A stretch of 64,000 nt of DNA, from contig CAWICW010000007.1 in assembly GCA_963834685.1 (NCBI GenBank), forward strand, positions 144,710 to 208,709. Reading direction: 5' to 3'. Both the position numbers and the translations under genes were made by a program. Shown piece by piece: positions 49,431 through 58,977 of the stretch. The DNA comes from Palsa-504 sp963834685. GTDB lineage: Bacteria; Actinomycetota; Actinomycetes; Streptosporangiales; Streptosporangiaceae. Below the pieces are notes generated by a model. That model ran no database searches, was not told the DNA's origin, and saw only the letters and a list, made by a program, of their open reading frames with translations. Numbering within the stretch: the stretch's first letter is position 1; the number at the start of each line of letters is the position of its first letter.

Positions 49431-50423
49431 TCAGTGTTCAGTGGCCGCCGGCGGATCCGGGCTGGCCCGCCGGCGGCCGTCGATGAGACGCAGGACGCCG
49501 TATCCGGCCGGGCGGAAGCCGGCGTGCAGCCAGAATGGCCGGGACAACGGGTTAGCGGTGTCGAAATCGACCGAGACCCATTGATAGCCATGGTCATGGG
49601 CCCAGCTGAGCGCGGTGTCGACGAGCGCGTGCCCGACGCCTTTCCCCCGCGCGGCGGGCAGCGCGGCGGTGGGGCCGATGTAGGGCTGGCCGTCGGGGCA
49701 CAGCCGCGGGACCGGTGAGGTCAGCTCGATGGTAAGCAGGCCGACGTCGTGCCCGTCGAGGGTGGCCAGAAGGTGGACCGCGCCGGCCTCGCGCAGGGCG
49801 CGGTGCTCGGCGACCAGGTCGGCCAGGGGCCGGTCCTGGCGGGGTGCGAACATCGGCGGCGCGGAGCGGTGCTGGAGTTCGACCAGGGCCAGGCGGGCGA
49901 TGGTCTCCAGGTCCCCGGCCCCGGCGATCCGCACGGCGACGGTGGAAGAGCCGCGCCGCGGCGCTGCCGGCTGGATGCCGTAGGCGCTGCGGCGTCCGAA
50001 CCCGAGGTCCGACAGTGCCTCGGACAGGCGGGGCAGCACAGTGTGCAGAAGGTAGTAGCGCCGCACGCCGCAGGGAATCAGCGGCGCCGCGAGGTCCGCG
50101 AATGCGGCGGCCAGGACCCCGGTCGGATCGGTCAGGTCCGGGTCGACGGCGAACCCTTCGGCCAGCAGGAGAGCAGACCGGCCCACAGCAGGGTTCTCCC
50201 GCACAGCCGCGGCCATGACCGCGGCAGCGCGCCCGTTGCCCATCACGACCAGGCCGTGCTGGCCGCTGTCGCACAGGCGCTGCAGCGCAGCCGCGCAGAC
50301 CTCGGGATCCTCGAAGGCGGCCGGCAGCTCCGGCCGTACCCGCCGGGCAGCGGCCTGCTCGCAAGCGACCAGTGCACCAGCCCGCTCGACGGTGGCCCCG
50401 TCCAGAGCCTCGATAACCAGCAT
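49431..50423 (-). CDS. Two-domain GNAT acetyltransferase
   Basis: 330 residues from ATG 50423, seven bases after GGAGGG (50456 and 50429 are in-frame alternatives). The C-terminal GNAT domain is clear: LLATLDGHDVGLLTIELTSP, then GPTAALPAARGKGVGHALVD with the R-G-x-G-x-G/A acetyl-CoA loop, and WVSVDFDTANPLSRPFWLHA, GFRPAGYGVLRL. The N-terminal half is a degenerate second GNAT fold (VVMGNGRAAAVMAAAV, RRYYLLHTVLPRLSEALSDL). Acceptor substrate unknown. Confidence 0.87.
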   Translation of the reverse strand: MLVIEALDGATVERAGALVACEQAAARRVRPELPAAFEDPEVCAAALQRLCDSGQHGLVVMGNGRAAAVMAAAVRENPAVGRSALLLAEGFAVDPDLTDPTGVLAAAFADLAAPLIPCGVRRYYLLHTVLPRLSEALSDLGFGRRSAYGIQPAAPRRGSSTVAVRIAGAGDLETIARLALVELQHRSAPPMFAPRQDRPLADLVAEHRALREAGAVHLLATLDGHDVGLLTIELTSPVPRLCPDGQPYIGPTAALPAARGKGVGHALVDTALSWAHDHGYQWVSVDFDTANPLSRPFWLHAGFRPAGYGVLRLIDGRRRASPDPPAATEH

Positions 50424-50728
50424 CACCATGCCCTCCGCTGACGCGCCGGTAATCATCTCACTCTGGCACGGTTACCGCATACCCCAGCCAGCAGTTGCCG
50501 ACCGTGATCCAGCGCTGGCCAGCTGAGTTCCTTATCGCTTAATACACGGGTGATCCGTGTCCGTATAACGCCGACTCGGCGCGGTCTATGACGATGTCTG
50601 CGGGGCGGGTCGCGGGGCGCAGATCAGACCGATCTGTGCGAGCCTGGCAGGCGAGGGGTCGTGCGCGTGGAAGCGGGGACTGCGCGCTGCTGCGGCTGCA
50701 GGCTGGCGTCTTGGGCTGGGTGGTGTGG

Positions 50729-53590
50729 TTAGCTCGGCTCTTGTCTGGCCGCGTCTGGCTGGGGCAATGCTCTTAGTTCGGTGAGTCGGCGTACCGCTTC
50801 GGCCCTGGTTCGGCACTGCAGCTTTTGCATGCTGCTGTGGACGTGCATCTCGACGGTGCGCGGGCTGATGAACAAGGTGTGGCCGATTTGCCTGCTGGTG
50901 TTTCCGAGGGCTACCAGCTGCATGATGTCCAGTTCGCGGATTGTGAGGCCTGCGGTCACGCGACGTGAGTACGGGTGGCGGCGTGGTGTGTCGCCGAGCT
51001 GGCGGAGCGCCGCGGTGCAGCTTTCGCGCAGGTGGCGGGCGCCGAGCTGGTCGGCGGTGGCGTGCGCGGCGTGCAGCAGTTCCCGCGCGCGGGCGTGCTC
51101 GCCGAGCCGGGCGGCGGCAGCGGCCGCCCGGCGCTGGGCTTGCGCTGCCTGCAGCGGCAGGTCCAGGCGGCTGAACATTTCGGCTGCCCTGCTCAGCTCG
51201 TGTGCTGCTGCCTCCGGCTGGTCTGCCAGCAGGGTTTCGCCGCGGGCGTGGGCGAGGGCGGCGATTGCTTCCGGCTGTGCGGTGGCCTCGGCTATCTGCG
51301 ACAGGGCGGCGGCGCAGGCGCTGGTGTCGGTGGTCAGGTCCTGTTCGGTGAAGAATGTGGCCGTCCACTGCAGGATGGGCACGCTGTAGTGCCGCTCCTG
51401 GGTCCGGGCGAGGCGGGCGAGTATCTGCCGGGCTCGGTCGGCGGCGTCGCCGTGAGCGCCGGCCGCGTCTTCCAGGACGCACAGGCCCCACGAGGACAGC
51501 AGTTCCATGGCGGTCAGCTCGATCCGGGTGGCGGTGAGATTGCTTTCCAGCAGGTGGGGGCGGGCCAGCCTGGCCGCTCCCCGCATGGCGTGCACCAGGC
51601 CGAGCAGGCCGGCGCCGACCGCTCGCGCGTGCGGCGCGGCCGCCGACGCGAGCACGTCCTGGCAGACGCCGGCCGTGCGGTCCCATTCGCCCCGGGCGAA
51701 CAGGACCACGCTGGCACAGGCCCGGCACAGCTGCCCGACGGCATCGGCTCCGTGTGCGTCGCAGTACTGGTAGGCCGCGGCATACGCGGCTGTCGCGGCC
51801 CGGTAGTCGCCGGAGTGCTCGAGCGCGTCGGCCAGCCGCTGCTGCAGCTCGGCGGCGGTGTCCGGGAGCGACTCGGCGAGCGCCTGATCCAGCGCCCTGC
51901 GCAGGGCGGCGATCCCGTCGCGGGGCTGGCCCTGCCGCGACAGCACATTGCCGCGCAGGCCCTGGATGCGCAGCAGCAGATCGGTCCGCCCGGAGGCCTG
52001 GGCGTCTGCCGAGGCGGCGCTCAGGGTGGCCAGGGCAGCGGAGAAGCTGGCCGCGGAGCGCAGGTGGGCGGCCATGGCCAGCCGGTCGATGGCCGCCTCG
52101 GCCGGGATGCCCGCAGCCGAGAACGCCACAGCGGCCGCTTCCCGTGCCGTCAACGCCGATTCCCACTGCCCGCGCAGTTCATGAGCCAGAGCCAGCCGCC
52201 GGCAGGTGCCGGCCAGGGCGCGGCTGTCACCGCGGCGCTCATGCCCATCGGCGAGCTCGCGCAGCAACATGACTGCGTCGGCGTACTCCGAGCACATCTC
52301 AGCGCATCGGGCGAGCCGGTCGATGACCGCCAGCCGGGAGTCGTCCTGCTCGCCCGGTGGCCAGTGTTCGAGCGCTGTCCGCAGCGCGCGGGCGGCGTCC
52401 CGGTAGGCGTGCACCGCGTAATGCTCTTCGGCCGCCGCGAGCAGCGCCCGCCGGGCAGGGCCGAAATCCCTGGCGGCAAGATGGTGCACCGCGATCAGCG
52501 CGGGTGCCGCATCGTGGCCGGCCAGCGTGCTGGCCAGCGCCCGGTGCAGGCGGCGGCGGCGTGACCACGGAATGTCGGAATAGGCCGCCTCCTGGGTCAG
52601 CGGGTGACGGAACGCGGCCCGGCCGTCGCGGGCCTCGGTCAGCAGCCCGGACCCGGTGAACCCGTCCGGCCATGCCGCCGCGCCGGCGGCCGCCAGGACG
52701 ATGTTGACGTCGAACTCGATGCCTGCCACGGCGGCGGCCTCCAGCAGCGCCCGTTCCTCATCGGTCAGCCGCGACGCCCGCAGCAGGACCGCCTCCCGGA
52801 TGCCATCTGGTACCGGGGCTGCGCCCGCACCAGTCAGGGTGACCGCTCCGTCACGGTAGGCCAGACGGCCGCCGTCGCGCAGCGCGAAGGCCAGTTCCTC
52901 GACCGCGAACGGCAGCCCGTCGGCCCGGCTGGCCACCACCGCGGCTAGCGCCGGCTCCGGCGCCGCCCCCCACAAGCTGGTCAGCATCTGTGTCACGTCG
53001 TCATCGCCGAGCGGGCCGAGCTCGATCTCGGCGAGCCGGTGGTTTCTGCGCAGCAACGCCCGCACGGCCCGCAGGCGATGACCGCGGGGCAGCTCATCGC
53101 TGCGGTAACAGCCAACCAGGGCGACCGGGAGGCCGCATGCCGCATCGGCCAGAGCCGCCAGCAAATCCAGGCTCGCCTCATCCGCCCACTGCAGGTCGTC
53201 GAGGAACACCGTCACGGCGCGGCCGCCAGCCGCGGCGGCCAGCACCGAGCACACCGCCGCGGCCAGCGCCGCAGGGCTGGACTCGGCCGGCACGGCGCCG
53301 AGCTCGGGCATGACCTGCGCGAGAACAGCCGGGAGCGGCTCGACCGCGTTGCGGACAGCCGGGCGCAGCGCGCTGGCCACCACCTCATAGGCCGGACACG
53401 CCCATGCCGCCGCCCGGCCACGCAGGACCTGGGTGGAGGTGGTGGCGAGAACATGCTCGACCAGCGTGGTCTTGCCCGCTCCCGCCTCGCCGGTGACCAG
53501 AACCACGGACACCGGCCCGGCCCGCGAGACCGAAAGCCGGCTACGCAGCGCAGCGCACTCGGCCTCGCGCCCGACAAGCAACCCATCCAT
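50729..53590 (-). CDS. Large AAA-type LuxR-family transcriptional regulator
   Basis: 953 residues from ATG 53590, with GAGGG 12 bases upstream; GTG 53605 is also in frame. STAND ATPase: LVGREAECAALRSRL, Walker A GEAGAGKT, Walker B VTVFLDDLQWADEASLDLLA, ALVGCYRSDELP. A long helical repeat region follows, ending in a LuxR helix-turn-helix: LTIRELDIMQLVALGNTSRQ, IGHTLFISPRTVEMHVHSSM, QKLQCRTRAEAVRRL. It is the second such regulator in 10 kb but is not a close copy of the one at 43606. The downstream target is not evident. Confidence 0.92.
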   Translation of the reverse strand: MDGLLVGREAECAALRSRLSVSRAGPVSVVLVTGEAGAGKTTLVEHVLATTSTQVLRGRAAAWACPAYEVVASALRPAVRNAVEPLPAVLAQVMPELGAVPAESSPAALAAAVCSVLAAAAGGRAVTVFLDDLQWADEASLDLLAALADAACGLPVALVGCYRSDELPRGHRLRAVRALLRRNHRLAEIELGPLGDDDVTQMLTSLWGAAPEPALAAVVASRADGLPFAVEELAFALRDGGRLAYRDGAVTLTGAGAAPVPDGIREAVLLRASRLTDEERALLEAAAVAGIEFDVNIVLAAAGAAAWPDGFTGSGLLTEARDGRAAFRHPLTQEAAYSDIPWSRRRRLHRALASTLAGHDAAPALIAVHHLAARDFGPARRALLAAAEEHYAVHAYRDAARALRTALEHWPPGEQDDSRLAVIDRLARCAEMCSEYADAVMLLRELADGHERRGDSRALAGTCRRLALAHELRGQWESALTAREAAAVAFSAAGIPAEAAIDRLAMAAHLRSAASFSAALATLSAASADAQASGRTDLLLRIQGLRGNVLSRQGQPRDGIAALRRALDQALAESLPDTAAELQQRLADALEHSGDYRAATAAYAAAYQYCDAHGADAVGQLCRACASVVLFARGEWDRTAGVCQDVLASAAAPHARAVGAGLLGLVHAMRGAARLARPHLLESNLTATRIELTAMELLSSWGLCVLEDAAGAHGDAADRARQILARLARTQERHYSVPILQWTATFFTEQDLTTDTSACAAALSQIAEATAQPEAIAALAHARGETLLADQPEAAAHELSRAAEMFSRLDLPLQAAQAQRRAAAAAARLGEHARARELLHAAHATADQLGARHLRESCTAALRQLGDTPRRHPYSRRVTAGLTIRELDIMQLVALGNTSRQIGHTLFISPRTVEMHVHSSMQKLQCRTRAEAVRRLTELRALPQPDAARQEPS

Positions 53591-53679
53591 GACCACAGCC
53601 TGCACCCTCGCCGCGCGTCCCGGTAGGCGCCAGCCCAGCCAGGGACGCGCCTCACAGACCAGGCTGGCCGGCCTGAATG

Positions 53680-54045
53680 TCAGTAGCTGAAAGTTGTGGC
53701 GCCGTCATCGCCGATCCACTCCCACAGCTGGACGCTGCCAGCCAGTTCGGCACCGGTTATCAGGCTGCCCTTGTCGAGCTGCTTGGCGTTGAAGCAGACC
53801 GGGCAGACCATATACCGCCCGCCCGCCTTCTCATACCGGGCCAGCAGGTCGGGCAGCGCCGGGCAGCCGTCGCAGGCCACGCCCGCGGCCACCCCGGCCA
53901 GCGCCAGCCGGACAGCTTCCTTGGCCTGGAACACGACGGTCGCCCGACCGGACTCGGCGGCACCGACCGCGACCAGGAACGCGACAGTCACCTTCTCCGG
54001 GTCCTCCAGGCCGGTGGTGAGACTGATCACTGCCTTGCCAGCCAT
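53680..54045 (-). CDS. DsrE/DsrF-like family protein
   Basis: 121 residues from ATG 54045; the in-frame start 54072 is less likely. DsrE fold: KAVISLTTGLEDPEKVTVAF, SGRATVVFQAKEAVRLAL, GRYMVCPVCFNAKQLDKGSL. Cys residues in CDGCP and CPVC could carry sulfur, as in sulfur-relay DsrE proteins, or bind metal. Divergent from a LuxR remnant. Confidence 0.85.
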   Translation of the reverse strand: MAGKAVISLTTGLEDPEKVTVAFLVAVGAAESGRATVVFQAKEAVRLALAGVAAGVACDGCPALPDLLARYEKAGGRYMVCPVCFNAKQLDKGSLITGAELAGSVQLWEWIGDDGATTFSY

Positions 54046-54278
54046 CGCTGCCTCGCTCTCCCTAAGATGCAACCGGGCCAGTTCCGGCCCTGCGCACGCT
54101 CCGCCACTGAGCAGACGTTAGAACAGGCGCAAGCTCCCGGGATACCGCAGAATTACGGTATTTCCGCCGCCGATTCCGGCAGGCAGCCCGGCCGAGTCCC
54201 GGCGGCTGTCGCACACCTGGCGCAGGCAACCCGCCGGAGCGCGCGCACGCACGCCTCAACCGCTCTACCCGCCCCGCC

Positions 54279-54576
54279 ATGGCGGACGCCCGCCGGGCGC
54301 GCCTCAGGCTCGTTCCCGCGACGTCGGACGCAGGGCAAGCCGGGCAGCCGGCGACGGCCGACGAACTGGCCCGGTTCGGGCTCACCGATCGCGAGCGCGA
54401 AGTCCTCGCGCTGCTGGCGGCGGGCTGGTCGAAGCCCGAGATCGCCCGCACCTTGTTCATCAGCGCCGAGACCCGCCAGCGTGCACGTCTCCAACATCCT
54501 GGCCAAGGTGGGCGTCAGCCGCAGGGAGGAAGCCGCCGCGATCGCGCACCGCCTCGGAGTCGCCGACCCGGCCTGA
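54279..54576 (+). pseudogene. LuxR helix-turn-helix C-terminus with one-base frameshift
   Basis: The first frame reads FGLTDREREVLALLAAGWSK, PEIARTLFISAET. One extra C near 54474 shifts it; the second frame continues ASVHVSNILAKVGVSRREEA, AAIAHRLGVADPA-stop (54574-54576). Together they make a complete LuxR DNA-binding domain, but the ATPase or cyclase part upstream is missing. A sequencing error is possible, yet the missing N-terminus supports decay. Confidence 0.72.
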
Positions 54577-54754
54577 GCAGACGGCGCAACCTAACTAGGA
54601 CGGGTGGCCGGGAATCTAAGGAGCCGCCCGCCCGGGAAGGGCGATCGCCCGATCCGCGCCGCCGCCTTACCCGGCATGCTGGGGATAACGCCATGGTGGC
54701 ACCAGCCGATTTCATTACCGACCGGCGATCATTGTTTACGGAGGAGGAATAACA

Positions 54755-56203
54755 ATGGTTCTCACACTCGATCAGACGAGTCCCGCAGGCCCGGCGCTGG
54801 CGTGCCTGAACGGCGCGCTGTACCTGGCCTGGACCGGCACCCGCAACGGCAAGCTCAACATCATGACCTCGACCGACGCCGGTGCCACCTTCGGCCACCT
54901 GGTCACCTCGGCCCAGACCAGCCCGGCCGCCCCCGGCCTGTGCGCGAGGCCGGACGCGGTGTTCATCACCTGGGCCGGCACCGGGAACACCAAGCTCAAC
55001 GTGGCCCCCGTCAACCTGGACGCCGGAGTGGCCACCGGCATCGGCAAGCCAGTCACCCTGGACCAGACCAGCCCGGCCGCCCCCGCCCTGGCCGCCGCGT
55101 CCGGTGCGCTGTACCTGGCCTGGGCCGGCACCCGCAACGGCAAGCTCAACATCATGACCTCAACCGACGCGGGTGCCACCTTCGGCCACCTGGTCACCTC
55201 GACGCAGACCAGCCCGGCCGCCCCCGGCCTGTGCGCGGGCCCGGACGCGGTGTTCATCACCTGGGCCGGCACCGGGAACACCAAGCTCAACGTGGCCCCC
55301 GTCAACCTGCAAGCCGGAGTGGCCACCGGCATCGCCAAGCCGGTCACCCTGGACCAGACCAGCCCGGCCGCCCCCGCCCTGGCCGCCGCGTCCGGTGCGC
55401 TGTACCTGGCCTGGGCCGGCACCCGCAACGGCAAGCTCAACATCATGACCTCAACCGACGCGGGCGCCAGCTTCGGCCACCTGGTCACCTCGACCCAGAC
55501 CAGCCCGGCCGCCCCCGGCCTGTGCGCGAGCCCGGACGCGGTGTTCATCACCTGGACCGGCACCGGGAACACCAAGCTCAACGTGGCCCCCGTCAACCTG
55601 CAAGCCGGGGTAGCCACCGGCATCGGCCAGACCGTCGGCAACACAGTGACGGTGACCACCCCCGAGAACCAGGCCTCCGTTACCGGCGAGGCGGTCAGCC
55701 TGCAGATCCAGGCCAGCGACTCGGCCAGCGGGCAGACCCTCACCTACACCGCCACCCGGCTGCCGCCCGGGCTGGCGATCAAACCCGCCACCGGCCTGAT
55801 CACCGGCACCCCCAGCGCGGCAGGGACCTTCCCCGCCACGGTCACGGCCACCGACACCACCGGCGCCTCCGGGTCCGCCGCGTTCGGCTGGACCGTGGCC
55901 AACACGGTGACGGTGACCACCCCCGAGAACCAGGTCTACTCTCCCGCCGGGTTGGTTCCGCGCCCGGTCAGCCTGCAGATCCAGGCCAGCGACTCGGCCG
56001 GCGGGCAGACCCTCACCTACACCGCCACCGGGCTGCCGCCCGGGCTGGCGATCAAACCCGCCACCGGCCTGATCACCGGCACCCCCAGCGCGGCAGGGAC
56101 CTTCCCCGTCACGGTCACGGCCACCGACACCACCGGCGCCTCCGGTTCCGCCGCGTTCGGCTGGACCGTCCACCCGGGGTTCGGCGAACCGTTCCACTTA
56201 TAG
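54755..56203 (+). CDS. Beta-propeller protein of three near-identical repeats plus two putative-Ig (He_PIG) domains
   Basis: 482 residues from ATG 54755 with a near-perfect GGAGGAGGAA site. Residues 5-295 are three 97-residue repeats, each two blades: LDQTSPAAPALAAASGALYL with AWAGTRNGKLNIMTSTDAG, and TSPAAPGLCAGPDAVFITW with GNTKLNVAPVNLQAGVATGI. Residues 298-480 are two He_PIG/cadherin-like modules (NTVTVTTPENQ, LTYTATGLPPGLAIKPATGL, ITGTPSAAGTFPVTVTATD). No signal peptide is seen, so location is unclear. The aromatic/Asn-rich blades suggest lectin-like glycan binding, which is inference. Confidence 0.88.
   Translation: MVLTLDQTSPAGPALACLNGALYLAWTGTRNGKLNIMTSTDAGATFGHLVTSAQTSPAAPGLCARPDAVFITWAGTGNTKLNVAPVNLDAGVATGIGKPVTLDQTSPAAPALAAASGALYLAWAGTRNGKLNIMTSTDAGATFGHLVTSTQTSPAAPGLCAGPDAVFITWAGTGNTKLNVAPVNLQAGVATGIAKPVTLDQTSPAAPALAAASGALYLAWAGTRNGKLNIMTSTDAGASFGHLVTSTQTSPAAPGLCASPDAVFITWTGTGNTKLNVAPVNLQAGVATGIGQTVGNTVTVTTPENQASVTGEAVSLQIQASDSASGQTLTYTATRLPPGLAIKPATGLITGTPSAAGTFPATVTATDTTGASGSAAFGWTVANTVTVTTPENQVYSPAGLVPRPVSLQIQASDSAGGQTLTYTATGLPPGLAIKPATGLITGTPSAAGTFPVTVTATDTTGASGSAAFGWTVHPGFGEPFHL
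54767..55639 (+). repeat. Three tandem 291-bp in-frame repeats
   Basis: Units begin at 54767, 55058 and 55349. Units 2 and 3 are almost identical; unit 1 differs mainly in its first 30 bases. The high identity at synonymous positions shows recent duplication or gene conversion within the propeller gene. Confidence 0.9.
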
Positions 56204-56288
56204 TTGCCGCCGCGGTGGTCGATCCGCAGGTGCTCGGCTCCTGATCGTCGCTGTGGGCCTGTGACGAGGATCGGTGCAGGATCCTGAG

Positions 56289-56420
56289 TCAATCGATTCG
56301 TAGCGGCCGGAGGCCGGCGGCGGGTGGCCGGCTTATGGTCTGGTAGCGGCCGTCCAGGTTGATCGTGAGGTGTCCGAACGGGGTGAGCCGGGCCACGTCG
56401 GTGCTCGTCAGGCGGGTTTC
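56289..56420 (-). pseudogene. C-terminal fragment resembling Tn3-family transposase
   Basis: The end of a minus-strand frame reads LTSTDVARLTPFGHLTINLD, GRYQTISRPPAAGLRPLRID-stop. This resembles the last 40 residues of actinobacterial Tn3-type transposases (pattern DVARLSP...HINxLGRY...LRPLR). The rest of the gene is absent; upstream codons look unrelated. Confidence 0.5.
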
Positions 56421-56624
56421 TGGTAGCCGCTGATGAGGACTTGGACGACTGGAGGTCATCCTGCCGCGCCCGGATACCCGATCATGCGCGTCACGTGCGG
56501 CTTCCCGGCGGCGGCGTCGTCCACGCAGCGGACACGGCCGCTCTGAGATCCGCTGGTGAGCGCGACGGTGCACCAGCTCCGGCACCTGCTGCCCACCGGT
56601 CACAGCCGCGGCCGATGCTGCCGG

Positions 56625-56816
56625 TTACCGGCGCCGGGGCCTGACCACCATGGCCGGCCGGGCTCGCCGGGACCGGTGCATGCGGCGCCGCCCGTCCTGC
56701 ACGGCCGCCAGGTCATCGGCGCCAGCCTGGATGAACAGCTCTTTGAACATCGGGTGCATGGTGTCCCTGCCCGGGCAGACCGCTGCATCCTTGGTGCGGG
56801 GCGTTGGTGCGGTCAT
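56625..56816 (-). CDS. Small basic hypothetical protein
   Basis: 63 residues from ATG 56816 with AAGGTGA eight bases upstream. It has an acidic-then-basic pattern (HPMFKELFIQAGADDLAAVQ, RRRMHRSRRARPAMVVRPRR). Similar short actinobacterial proteins exist without known function. Moderate support from ribosome site and composition. Confidence 0.5.
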   Translation of the reverse strand: MTAPTPRTKDAAVCPGRDTMHPMFKELFIQAGADDLAAVQDGRRRMHRSRRARPAMVVRPRRR

Positions 56817-56992
56817 GGGTGATCACCTTCATCTGTAGGGGGAGGACCTGCAACGGAACCGGAACGCACGATTAGCCCTGTCCGTGCAGGTCAGCAGGGC
56901 GCTCCGGGAGCTTGGGTACTGCTCTCGGGGCAACTGAGCTTCCGGACACGACATTCGAGGCCAGCGCCGCGTACCGGTGCCTGGCCGGGGCT

Positions 56993-57029
56993 GGTTGCCG
57001 CAGGGAATCCGGCATTTCCTGCGGCAACA
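56993..57029. terminator. Ten-base perfect stem-loop
   Basis: TTGCCGCAGG (56995-57004) pairs with CCTGCGGCAA (57018-57027) around a 13-base loop. It lies between the small hypothetical and the DinB-like gene end, and could terminate the DinB-side transcript on the minus strand. Confidence 0.45.
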
Positions 57030-57171
57030 CGGGGGGCGGGTCAGGCGTTGCAGGGCTGCTTGCCGGTCATGCCGAGCGTGCTGTTGACGCGCGGACGGCC
57101 CTGTCCAGCTCGCCGCCGACCGCGGTGGTCAGCACGGTCAGGTCGCGGTGGTGATCGGCGGCGGAGTCAGC

Positions 57172-57693
57172 TCATCCGGCGGGCTCGGCCTCGATCGCGT
57201 CGAGGTCGCGTACGGCGTAGCGGAGGTGCTCCCACTCCTCGATGAGGATCACGTGCAGGCAAGAACGGGTGGTCTCCTGGCGTTCGGGCTCGTGCGGGTT
57301 CTTGCGCGTCGCGGCCAGCACCTCCGATGTGACTGTTGCGAGGAAGTCGCGCACCATCGCGATGCGACCCGCCCGGACCTGGAGCACCTCGGCGTAGGGC
57401 GGAGTGACCGTGGCGAAGACCGGCATGTCCATGCCGTCTTCCTCGGTGCTGGCGTCCGTGAGACCGATGGGGTGGAACGGCTGCTTGATCTCAAGGATCG
57501 CACGGCCCAGCCACATGTCCGTGGCCAGGACCAGGTGCCGCAGTGTCTGCGCAAAGGACCACTCGCCGCCCACCGACACGTCGACCGTGCCGGCGGGCAT
57601 CGCCGCGACGCGTGCGAGCGTGGCCGACCAGGTTCGTTCGAGCGCGGCCCAGGCCACGCGCAGGCCATCCGGATCTCCGGCGTCCAGCACCAA
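57172..57693 (-). CDS. DinB-like/DUF664-type protein, possibly 5'-shortened
   Basis: 173 residues from TTG 57693. Four-helix DinB-type pattern with candidate metal His: SFAQTLRHLVLATDMWLGRA, PYAEVLQVRAGRIAMVRDFL, TRSCLHVILIEEWEHLRYAV, RDLDAIEAEP. Homologues tend to have about 20 more residues before VLDAGDPDG; an in-frame stop lies just upstream, so the N-terminus may have been clipped. Metal-dependent thiol-transfer enzymes of this fold are common in mycothiol producers. Confidence 0.75.
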   Translation of the reverse strand: MVLDAGDPDGLRVAWAALERTWSATLARVAAMPAGTVDVSVGGEWSFAQTLRHLVLATDMWLGRAILEIKQPFHPIGLTDASTEEDGMDMPVFATVTPPYAEVLQVRAGRIAMVRDFLATVTSEVLAATRKNPHEPERQETTRSCLHVILIEEWEHLRYAVRDLDAIEAEPAG

Positions 57694-57719
57694 GCGTTTG
57701 CCGCGCCGAGATAACTACG

Positions 57720-58010
57720 GCGGTTAGCGCAGTTCAGCGATTCAAGGTACGGTCACTGAGCGCGTCCAGGCGGGCCCAGGCTCAGCGGCCGGCCGAGCTC
57801 GCCAAGCTCTGCTCGTGCAGGCCGCGCAGGTGGACGGTGGCCTAGGTGCAGTAGGTCGCCACGCCTCCGATACCTCGGCCAAGGTGCGACCTGGACCGTA
57901 TCGCTGGCCGGTCTCGGCGTCGAGACGGTGTTCGTGGCGGGGCAGCGCGTCGGGGCGTTCGCGCCGCGGAGCACTACCAGTTCGGCAGCGAACGGACCGA
58001 GTCCGCCGAC
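57720..58010 (-). pseudogene. Second, degenerate copy of the AlkA-like glycosylase 3' end
   Basis: The 290 bases correspond with about 80 percent visible identity to 60260-60550, including non-coding flank (GCGATTCAAGG). Coding pieces LGPFAAELVVLRGANAP and LPRHEHRLDAETGQRYGPGR, TLAEVSEAWRP lie in different frames because one G is missing (near 57951). No N-terminal half is present. Confidence 0.8.
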
Positions 58011-58083
58011 CTCGGTCCGCCCGGCGGGACCGCGGTCCGCTACCGTCTGCGAATGACCCGGCCTGAGCCTGGAGGAGTCCCCC

Positions 58084-58488
58084 GTGCCCGTACCGCTGCC
58101 GGATGAGTTGCTTGACCTGCTCGGCCGCCCGAGCCTGTGCTTCGTGGCGACCATCATGCCCGACGGCTCGCCGCAGCTCACCCAGACCTGGGTCACTACC
58201 GATGGCGAGCACATTCTGATCAACACCCCGGACCACTCGCAGAAGGCGCGGAACGTCGCCCGTGACCCGCGCGTGGCGGTGAACGTCGTCGATCCCGGCA
58301 ACACCAGGCGCTACTTCGCGGTGCGCGGCCGCGTTATCGCGACCACGACCGAGGGTGGTGCGCAGAGCATCGACGAGATTTCCGGCAAGTACCTCGGCCG
58401 GCCGTATCCGAACTTCAGCGGACGCCCCGAGACGCGGATGATCATGACGATCGAGGCCGACTCCGTCCGCGGTATGGGCGCACGTTAG
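58084..58488 (+). CDS. PPOX-class, F420-dependent-type oxidoreductase
   Basis: 134 residues from GTG 58084 with GGAGGAG upstream. Split-barrel flavin/F420 fold: LLGRPSLCFVATIMPDGSPQ, LTQTWVTTDGEHILINTPDH, SQKARNVARDPRVAVNVVDP, YFAVRGRVI. These match the TIGR03618-like F420-dependent group that reduces or binds deazaflavin cofactors in actinobacteria. Substrate unknown. Confidence 0.88.
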   Translation: MPVPLPDELLDLLGRPSLCFVATIMPDGSPQLTQTWVTTDGEHILINTPDHSQKARNVARDPRVAVNVVDPGNTRRYFAVRGRVIATTTEGGAQSIDEISGKYLGRPYPNFSGRPETRMIMTIEADSVRGMGAR

Positions 58489-58977
58489 TCGCCATGCCGC
58501 GCCCGCCGCCCTGATCTCACCGCTGTGGTCCCCTCCGCTTTGTCGAAGTTGAGCGGCCCGTGCCTGCCTGACGGTTGATCGCACCGGGTACTTGATGCGG
58601 ACCTCGCCTCCGTCGGCGAAACGTGCTGTCATCGCCAGATTCGGACGACATCGGTGCACAGATCGACCTGATCGGTGTGCCCTGGCTGATGATCGGCTAT
58701 GAGCCGTCAGCCGCACCGAACGGCGGATCTCGCGCGACTCTCGCGACCAGCGGCTATCACCATATGTAACCGCTCTTCCAGAGAGCGGGCAACCTTATCA
58801 CCGATACTCTGAGCGGTCTTGAAGCGTCCATGATGTCGCTTCTCTGGGCGTATCGTCTCGTGATGGACAGGTTCCCTGGATCAAACGTCTCCGACAGCAG
58901 AACCCACGATTACCCCTTGCTCACCGACGCCTCTCCACGGCCTGATCACGAAGCAAGCTGTGAACGATCGAGCACAG
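58489..58977. other. No supported gene
   Basis: A spacer between the PPOX gene and the convergent quinone reductase gene. No frame with ribosome site and credible composition. Confidence 0.5.

Noticed and set aside
54767..55639. 291-bp repeats as CRISPR-like or integron-like cassettes
   Set aside because: Repeats are contiguous, in frame and encode propeller blades; no spacers or attachment sites.
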